Assembly (NCBI RefSeq): GCF_900142075.1
Contig: NZ_FQZO01000001.1
Coordinates: 372,001 to 436,000 of the forward strand
Direction: 5' to 3'
DNA: 64,000 bases
Origin: Clostridium amylolyticum
GTDB lineage: Bacteria; Bacillota; Clostridia; Clostridiales; Clostridiaceae
Below are positions 58,674 to 64,000 of the stretch, piece by piece. A model generated the notes under the pieces. The model saw only the letters and a program-made list of their open reading frames with translations. It ran no database searches and was not told where the DNA came from. Within the stretch, counting starts at the first letter, position 1, and each line of letters starts with the position of its first letter. A program made the translations under genes and the position numbers.

Positions 58674-59519
58674 ATGGAGGTAGGAGAATTGGAACCTTTA
58701 TCTATTGGAGAAATGGCGGAATTAAATCATGTTTCAGTTCAGACTTTAAGGCATTATGATAAGATTGATTTGTTAAAGCCTATATATGTTAATGAAGAGA
58801 CAAATTATAGATATTATGATATTAAACAAAGTGCAGTACTGGATATGATTCAGTATATGAAGTCCTTAGGGATGCCTTTAATGCAAATTAAGGATCAATT
58901 TGAAAAAGAAGATATAAATACCATACTGAATATACTTAAGAAACAAAGCATGAATATAGACAAAGAAATTCAGTTGCTCCATCACATGAAAAATGGTGTG
59001 GAAGCTTGTATAAATAATTACAATAGGTATCTAAAAGTTCCAGAGGAAGGGTATATAGAGGTGGAATTTATACCAGAAAGAAAAATATTCTGCTATGATG
59101 GTAAGATAAATATCTATGACCATGAGCTGGAAACTTATGAATATATTTTAAGGGAATTAAAAAAGCAGGTTATATTACAGCATCTTCCTATGGTTTATTT
59201 TTGTAATGTAGGCTCTATAATGAGAAAAGAAAATTTAGATGCAGGAAATTTCATATCCTCAGAAATATTTGTATTTTTAGATAAAGATTTTAAAGAGCAG
59301 GAAGGGATAGAAATTATACCGGCGCATAATTATATTTGTATTTATTTTCACAGCTTTTGGAAGGAAAAGGAATATGCACAAAAGCTATTTAATTATATAA
59401 ATGAAAAAGGTTATGAAATAGCAGGAGATTACATATGTGAGGTAGTGGCTGAATTACCCGTGTTACATAATAATGAAAGAAATATGTTTATTAAATTACA
59501 AATTCCTATAAAATCATAA
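58674..59519 (+). CDS. MerR-family regulator with effector-binding domain (BmrR-like)
   Basis: This 281-residue protein has an N-terminal MerR winged helix (about 8-80; IGEMAELNHVSVQTLRHYDK), a coiled-coil linker and a C-terminal GyrI-like effector-binding domain (about 130-275). This layout is that of BmrR, which activates multidrug exporters on binding the drug. It probably controls the adjoining exporter gene. Confidence 0.87.
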   Translation: MEVGELEPLSIGEMAELNHVSVQTLRHYDKIDLLKPIYVNEETNYRYYDIKQSAVLDMIQYMKSLGMPLMQIKDQFEKEDINTILNILKKQSMNIDKEIQLLHHMKNGVEACINNYNRYLKVPEEGYIEVEFIPERKIFCYDGKINIYDHELETYEYILRELKKQVILQHLPMVYFCNVGSIMRKENLDAGNFISSEIFVFLDKDFKEQEGIEIIPAHNYICIYFHSFWKEKEYAQKLFNYINEKGYEIAGDYICEVVAELPVLHNNERNMFIKLQIPIKS

Positions 59520-59619
59520 AATAAATGTTGACTCTATACTTACAATAGACATTACACTTTAATTAAAGGTGAAAGAATTAACAAAGTTCTTTCCGAAAAG
59601 TATAAAGGAGGATAATGCT

Positions 59620-60648
59620 ATGAGAGAAAAGATTAGAGTTATTCAGTATGGCTGCGGCAAAATGGGAATTTACTTTTTAAGGTACTTATATGAAAAGGGT
59701 GCTGAAATAGTTGGTGCCATAGACTTAAACCCTGCTTTAGAGGGAAAAGATGTGGGTGAAGTGGCCGGATTAGGCTTTAAAATTAATGTGCCTATAAGCT
59801 CAAACCCTGAAAAGGTTTTTAACGAATGTGATGCAGATGTGTGTATTATTGCCACTAGAAGCTTAGTTGAAGATGTATATGATGCTTTCGAACTTGCTGC
59901 AAAGCATGGTGTAAATGCTATTAGTACTTGTGAAGAGGCTTTTTATCCATGGAATACAGCACCAAGTCTTACAAATAAATTGGACAGACTAGCTAAGGAA
60001 AACAACTGTACTTTAGCTGGATCAGGTTATCAGGATGTATATTGGGGAAATCTAATTACCACTTTAGCAGGCTCCAGCCATAATATCCAAAGGATAGAAG
60101 GAGTATCTAGCTATAATGTGGAGGATTATGGTATTGCTTTAGCTGAAGTTCATGGAGCAGGACTTAGTATAGAAGAGTTTGAGAAAGAAATAGCTCAAAA
60201 TGACTCTTTACCATCCTTTATGTGGAATGCTAATGAATGGTTATGCTCACAGTTTGGATGGACTATAAAATCTACTGAACAAAAATTAGTACCTACTACT
60301 CATGGTAAAGATATAAAGTCAGAAACATTAGGAAAGGTAATACCAGCTGGACATGCTACTGGAATGTCTGCTATAGTTACCACTATAACCAATCAAGGTC
60401 CTGTTATAGTTTCCGAATGCATAGGTAAAGTTTATGGAGAAGGTGAAATAGACAGAAATGACTGGAAAATATTAGGGGAACCTAATACTGAAGTGAAAAT
60501 AGCACGTCCATCAACTGTGGAATTAACATGTGCTACTATTGTTAACAGGATACCTCAACTAATTGAGGCTCCAGCAGGCTTCTACACCACTGAAAAGATG
60601 CCTCCAGCAAGATATAGAACTTATCCACTACACTATTATGTAAGATAA
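59620..60648 (+). CDS. 2,4-diaminopentanoate dehydrogenase-like protein
   Basis: This 342-residue NAD(P)-dependent enzyme has the nucleotide motif QYGCGKMGIYFL at the N-terminus and the DapB-like C-terminal fold, with HGAGLSIEEF and GSGYQDVYWGN. Similar enzymes oxidise 2,4-diaminopentanoate in clostridial ornithine fermentation. The rest of that pathway (ornithine aminomutase, thiolase genes) is not adjacent. ATG after AAAGGAGG; an upstream frame from 59569 is rejected. Confidence 0.82.
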   Translation: MREKIRVIQYGCGKMGIYFLRYLYEKGAEIVGAIDLNPALEGKDVGEVAGLGFKINVPISSNPEKVFNECDADVCIIATRSLVEDVYDAFELAAKHGVNAISTCEEAFYPWNTAPSLTNKLDRLAKENNCTLAGSGYQDVYWGNLITTLAGSSHNIQRIEGVSSYNVEDYGIALAEVHGAGLSIEEFEKEIAQNDSLPSFMWNANEWLCSQFGWTIKSTEQKLVPTTHGKDIKSETLGKVIPAGHATGMSAIVTTITNQGPVIVSECIGKVYGEGEIDRNDWKILGEPNTEVKIARPSTVELTCATIVNRIPQLIEAPAGFYTTEKMPPARYRTYPLHYYVR

Positions 60649-60649
60649 A

Positions 60650-60681
60650 ATTTAGAATTTAGAATTGAGAATGTAGAGAAT
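60650..60681. repeat. TTTAGAAT short tandem repeats
   Basis: AATTTAGAATTTAGAATTGA-like units directly follow the dehydrogenase stop. Such simple AGAATT runs are common in clostridial spacers. Confidence 0.4.
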
Positions 60682-60720
60682 TAAGGAGGAAACTCGGGGG
60701 AGTTCCTTTAAAATATATGG

Positions 60721-60750
60721 AAAAGAAGTTTCGGATGAAACTTCTTTTTT
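60721..60750. terminator. Bidirectional terminator
   Basis: AAAAGAAGTTTC (60721-60732) pairs with GAAACTTCTTTT (60737-60748), with T tracts for both convergent genes. Confidence 0.88.
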
Positions 60751-60778
60751 CTTTTTACTATTTTTCATAGATATTTCA

Positions 60779-61270
60779 CTAACACATAACAATAATCTTA
60801 GATGGGGTGGTTTGTGCTGGTATACTCTTTGTGGTAGCGCCATATACAACAATTAGATTCCTGTTTGCAGGACTTTGATTAAATAGTTGATTATTTTCTA
60901 ATACTATTTTAGTATTCGGGCCAATATTTAATCTTAGACTATTATCACTGCTTATAAGTTCATCATTAAAGAAGTCTACCTTAACATTTTCATATCTAGT
61001 ATCTCTTGCCATAACAATTGCCCTAAATTGTGGTGGGAAAATCAAAGGAACAGGTGCATTTCCGTCGTAAAAGCCTGTTACCCTATCACCAATGTTAAGT
61101 GTTACATGGTCTACAAAGTAAGTATTTGGAGACACCACAAAATTTACTACTGCTCCGTATCCATTGTCTAGAGTTATTAGCTTATAGCATCCTACATTTC
61201 CCCCTTTTTCATCTATGAGAAAATCATCAATCATTATAACTACACCACGAAAAGCTTGAAAATTAGCCAA
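60779..61270 (-). CDS. Uncharacterised protein, possible spore-surface protein
   Basis: This 163-residue protein has no signal peptide or membrane helix. It is beta-rich with an internal two-fold pattern (SPNTYFVDHVTLNIGDRV and LNIGPNTKIVLENNQLF). It ends SKIIVMC with a terminal Cys. I know similar sequences only as clostridial hypothetical or coat-like proteins, so the spore link is weak. Monocistronic. Confidence 0.6.
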   Translation of the reverse strand: MANFQAFRGVVIMIDDFLIDEKGGNVGCYKLITLDNGYGAVVNFVVSPNTYFVDHVTLNIGDRVTGFYDGNAPVPLIFPPQFRAIVMARDTRYENVKVDFFNDELISSDNSLRLNIGPNTKIVLENNQLFNQSPANRNLIVVYGATTKSIPAQTTPSKIIVMC

Positions 61271-61477
61271 TTTATTTCTCCATTCCTTTTTAAATTCTCT
61301 TAATTATAAGATATGTAAAATTCTATTTTTAGGTTACATTTACTAAAATATTTTGTATTCTTAAGGTAGTGACTTTTTGTATATTTCTTGTTGAAGTTTT
61401 CATGGATGTAAATGTATAATGGTTAAAAGTATAAATATAATATTACACTAAAATGTCACTTGAAGGGAGTATATATA

Positions 61478-62164
61478 ATGAAAAAAACATACATTCTAAA
61501 GAAAACCGCAGTTTTCTTACTTTTAACTATGGGAATGCTTTTAGATGGGTGCACAATAAATGGTAAAACTGCTAAAGAAGGTAAGGATTCCAGTAGCAAG
61601 GCAGAAAACCAGAGTAAGGTTAAGTCCGAGAAGGGGGCTAAAGATAAAAATCCTGTAGTTACTATAGAAATGGAGGATGGTTCAAAGATAAAAGTTGAAT
61701 TGTATCCAGAAATTGCTCCTAATACTGTAAGAAATTTTCTTTCTTTAGCTCAAAAGGGATTTTACGATGGGCTAATTTTCCATAGGGTAATACCAAATTT
61801 CATGATTCAAGGAGGAGATCCTAAAGGTACAGGTACCGGGGGACCAGATTATACTATTAAAGGAGAGTTTAAAGAAAATAATTTTGAAAATAATTTAAAG
61901 CACGAAAGAGGAGTAATATCCATGGCGAGAAGTAAGGATGTAAACTCCGCAGGGTCACAGTTTTTTATAATGGTTAAAGCAACCACTAGTTTAGATGGCA
62001 AATACGCAGCTTTTGGCAAGGTCATAGAAGGAATGGAAGTTGTAGATAAGATAGTTTCCACTAAAACCAATACTAGTGATAAGCCATTAATGGATCAAAG
62101 GATGAAAAAGGTAACGGTAGATACCTTTGGAGTTAAATATAATGAGGTAGAAAAAGTTAAATAA
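61478..62164 (+). CDS. Peptidyl-prolyl cis-trans isomerase lipoprotein (cyclophilin)
   Basis: This 228-residue exported foldase has an N-terminal signal with LLDGC as the lipobox, an unusual Asp at -2. A charged linker (about 28-60) is followed by a cyclophilin domain (FHRVIPNFMIQGGDPKGTG and AGSQFFIMVK). It catalyses prolyl isomerisation of secreted proteins. Start ATG at 61478; an upstream GTG-type start is less likely. The rhodanese gene follows by 15 bases. Confidence 0.9.
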   Translation: MKKTYILKKTAVFLLLTMGMLLDGCTINGKTAKEGKDSSSKAENQSKVKSEKGAKDKNPVVTIEMEDGSKIKVELYPEIAPNTVRNFLSLAQKGFYDGLIFHRVIPNFMIQGGDPKGTGTGGPDYTIKGEFKENNFENNLKHERGVISMARSKDVNSAGSQFFIMVKATTSLDGKYAAFGKVIEGMEVVDKIVSTKTNTSDKPLMDQRMKKVTVDTFGVKYNEVEKVK

Positions 62165-62179
62165 AAGAGGTGAAGTTTT

Positions 62180-63010
62180 ATGAAAAATTTTGTTAGCCCA
62201 GAGTGGCTGTTTGAAAATCTTGATAATAAAGATATAGTACTTGTAGATTGTAGAGCTGACCTTTTTGATAGGGATTATGGCAGAAGAGTATACGAAAAAT
62301 CTCATATTAAAGGAGCATTTTTTTTAGATGTAAAAAAAGACTTATCCGGTGAGGTCCAAGAACACGGAGGCAGAAGTCCTCTTCCAGATATGAATACCTT
62401 TAAAGGAAAACTTGAAGCTATAGGCATCACTAATGATAAAACTATAGTAGCTTACGACGAGGCGAAGCTTGCTGGTGCAGGAAGGCTTTGGTGGATGCTG
62501 AAGTATATAGGTATTGAAAGAGCATATATATTAAACGGAGGAATTAACGCCTGGAGTGAGAAGGGTTACCCCATGGATAATGAAGTCCCCAAGGCTGAAA
62601 AAGGTATTGTTAACATAAACATAAATGAAAATATTAAGACAGATATTTTTGATGTAAAATCAAAGCTTAATAATAAAGATTTTGTAATTGTAGATTCTAG
62701 AGCACCTGAAAGATATAGGGGTGAAATAGAACCTATTGATAAAAAAGCAGGACATATACCTGGAGCGAAAAACTATCATTCCAAGAATGTTTTTGATGAA
62801 AAAGGTAAATTAAAATCTATGGAAGAGTTAAAAAGAATATATGATGGTTTAGAAAGGTATAATGAAATTGTGCTGCAGTGTGGATCCGGAATAGATGCCT
62901 GTGGAAATTTTGTAGCTATGGATGAGATAGGACTTACACCTAAGCTTTATGTGGGAAGCTGGAGTGACTGGGTAAGCTATGAGGATAGTCCAATAATAGT
63001 AGAAAAATAA
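62180..63010 (+). CDS. Thiosulfate/3-mercaptopyruvate sulfurtransferase (tandem rhodanese)
   Basis: This 276-residue protein has two rhodanese domains (about 1-135 inactive, 150-270 active). The catalytic loop is LQCGSGIDACG, with the CG-S-G pattern intermediate between thiosulfate and mercaptopyruvate enzymes. It transfers sulfane sulfur to thiophiles in the cytoplasm. RBS AGAGGTGA. Confidence 0.92.
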   Translation: MKNFVSPEWLFENLDNKDIVLVDCRADLFDRDYGRRVYEKSHIKGAFFLDVKKDLSGEVQEHGGRSPLPDMNTFKGKLEAIGITNDKTIVAYDEAKLAGAGRLWWMLKYIGIERAYILNGGINAWSEKGYPMDNEVPKAEKGIVNININENIKTDIFDVKSKLNNKDFVIVDSRAPERYRGEIEPIDKKAGHIPGAKNYHSKNVFDEKGKLKSMEELKRIYDGLERYNEIVLQCGSGIDACGNFVAMDEIGLTPKLYVGSWSDWVSYEDSPIIVEK

Positions 63011-63064
63011 AATTAACGTGTCACTTGTTAAGTTATCTTTTAGAATATTTTAACATTGTATATA

Positions 63065-63098
63065 ATTAAGCCATGCTAAACATTTAGCATGGCTTAAT
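63065..63098. terminator. Terminator after the rhodanese gene
   Basis: ATTAAGCCATGCTAAA (63065-63080) pairs perfectly with 63083-63098. It lies between convergent genes. Confidence 0.75.
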
Positions 63099-63147
63099 TA
63101 ATGAATGAAAAAATTAGCTATATTTGAATCACTTGATTGAAGATATC

Positions 63148-63888
63148 TTACTTTTCATTTTTAAAGCCTTGACTTTTAAGGGTTGGATAAACTTTTGGAT
63201 AATATACGTATTGATATATGTTCATAGTTTGATTGCTCCAATCCACCTCTTTTTCTCTACCTATTTCCTTTAGGTAAGCTTTCATATCTTCATCATATTT
63301 ACTTATTATTTTTGGCAGCTTTTCTTTATTGTATACCTCATCATGCCTATAAGCTTCTTTTGGCATTCTAGGTTTTATCTTTGAATTATCAGCAGGATAG
63401 CCTAAGGCTAATCCAACTATTGGATAAGTATATTCAGGTAATTGTAGAAGTTCTATAACTTCATCAGGGCTTCTTCTAACACCGCCGATGGGTACGATAC
63501 CAAGACCTAGGGATTCAGCTGCGGTGATAACATTTTGCATGGAAAGACCAGCATCCACTGAGGCTACCATAGTAGATTCTATACTATCTGTAATAACTAA
63601 GGGTTTATTAACTTTTTCAGAAGCTAACTTTGCTTTGTAATAATCTGCAATGAATACAAAAAATACAGGTGCTTCAGCTATCCAAGTTTGTCCTCCAGCC
63701 ATTTCAGCTAACTTTGCCTTTTTATTCTTATCTCTAACTACTATGACACTAGTTTGCTGACCATTAATAGAACTTGGTGCAGCTTGTGCCACATTAATTA
63801 ATTCATTTATTATATCCTCTGAAATCTCTTTATTTTTATAATTTCTTATGGATCTATGATTTTTCATTGTTTCTATCACTTTGTTCAT
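63148..63888 (-). CDS. FMN-dependent nitroreductase, NfsA-type
   Basis: This 246-residue oxidoreductase has the FMN-binding N-terminus NHRSIRNYKNKEI, then AAPSSINGQQTSVIVV and ESLGLGIVPIGGVR. NfsA-like proteins reduce nitro compounds or flavins with NADPH. I start at the second Met, eight bases after AGGAG. A Fur-box-like site lies just upstream (63945-63959). Confidence 0.9.
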   Translation of the reverse strand: MNKVIETMKNHRSIRNYKNKEISEDIINELINVAQAAPSSINGQQTSVIVVRDKNKKAKLAEMAGGQTWIAEAPVFFVFIADYYKAKLASEKVNKPLVITDSIESTMVASVDAGLSMQNVITAAESLGLGIVPIGGVRRSPDEVIELLQLPEYTYPIVGLALGYPADNSKIKPRMPKEAYRHDEVYNKEKLPKIISKYDEDMKAYLKEIGREKEVDWSNQTMNIYQYVYYPKVYPTLKSQGFKNEK

Positions 63889-63944
63889 ATACATTTCTCC
63901 TTTTGTCTGTAAGGGTAATTTATGCTTATTAATAATTAGTTAAT

Positions 63945-63959
63945 TAATAATGATTATCA
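63945..63959 (-). promoter_or_regulatory. Fur-box-like operator upstream of the nitroreductase
   Basis: TAATAATGATTATCA matches the 7-1-7 Fur consensus at 14 of 15 positions. It lies about 60 bases before the nitroreductase start and may also control a divergent gene beyond the window end. Confidence 0.6.
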
Positions 63960-64000
63960 ACTAATTATTGTTAATTATACTACTTATTACTTTTTTGTCA

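Noticed and set aside
63124..63137. Third copy of the structured purine-island element (GAATCACTTGAT)
   Set aside because: Only about 12 bases match and none of the stems is present.
1..64000. CRISPR arrays, tRNA/rRNA genes, complete insertion sequences, prophage genes
   Set aside because: None was found by reading both strands. The repeats seen are short tandem, palindromic or duplicated leader types.

Overview
The window looks like chromosome from a low-GC, spore-forming, strictly anaerobic Firmicute of the Clostridium sensu stricto type. This is inferred from AT-rich codon use, strong AGGAGG-type ribosome binding sites, T-tailed hairpin terminators and gene content: anaerobic purine breakdown, a 2,4-diaminopentanoate dehydrogenase homologue, and selenium-type molybdenum hydroxylase maturation genes. 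I see no rRNA, tRNA, CRISPR array, complete insertion sequence or prophage.

Layout. (1) 0-7 kb: a sialic acid operon with a GntR regulator, ManNAc-6-P epimerase, a sugar ABC transporter (binding protein and two permeases) and N-acetylneuraminate lyase, followed by a CE7 acetyl esterase. A phased operator array overlaps its promoter. (2) 7-12.4 kb: a helix-turn-helix/TPR regulator, a HelD-type helicase, a DUF2785 protein, the decayed tail of an FtsX-type permease and a small lipoprotein. (3) 12.5-38 kb: a large purine (probably uric acid) degradation island. It holds guanine deaminase, a YheO-type regulator, adenine deaminase, a three-subunit xanthine dehydrogenase, a purine permease, ygeW-ygeY-ygeX, ssnA-ygfK-hyuA, a fused iron-sulfur/molybdenum hydroxylase, then yqeC, a MocA-type nucleotidyltransferase, yqeB, an XdhC-type chaperone and a ModE-type regulator. 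A RibD/YyaP-type reductase gene interrupts it. (4) 38-41.5 kb: an NTPase and an iron-type (FecBCD-like) ABC transporter that, by context, probably imports molybdate or tungstate. (5) 41.7-46.3 kb: a PAS/GGDEF/HD-GYP cyclic-di-GMP protein and an ECF sigma/anti-sigma operon. (6) 46.4-53.4 kb: a DUF4178/DUF350/spermidine synthase-like cassette bracketed by two equal-length 176-nt copies of the leader of a nickel ECF transporter operon (nikMN-Q-O), then DUF3842 and CooT. (7) 53.5-57.3 kb: an antiterminator-controlled PTS operon containing a second nanE. (8) 57.4-64 kb: an MFS exporter with a MerR regulator, an orphan diaminopentanoate dehydrogenase, an uncharacterised probable spore-surface protein, a cyclophilin lipoprotein, a rhodanese and a nitroreductase beside a Fur-box-like site.

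How the genes work together. Adenine and guanine are deaminated to hypoxanthine and xanthine. Molybdenum hydroxylases interconvert purines, amidohydrolases open the rings, and YgeX and YgeW would release pyruvate, ammonia and a carbamoyl group. The downstream genes mature the molybdenum (and probably selenium) cofactor and supply the metal. No carbamate kinase or selD lies in the window. Most notable for a second look: the repeat-bracketed membrane/polyamine-like cassette, two paralogous structured elements in the purine island, a probable ACG start codon in yqeC, and two nanE genes in separate ABC and PTS operons.
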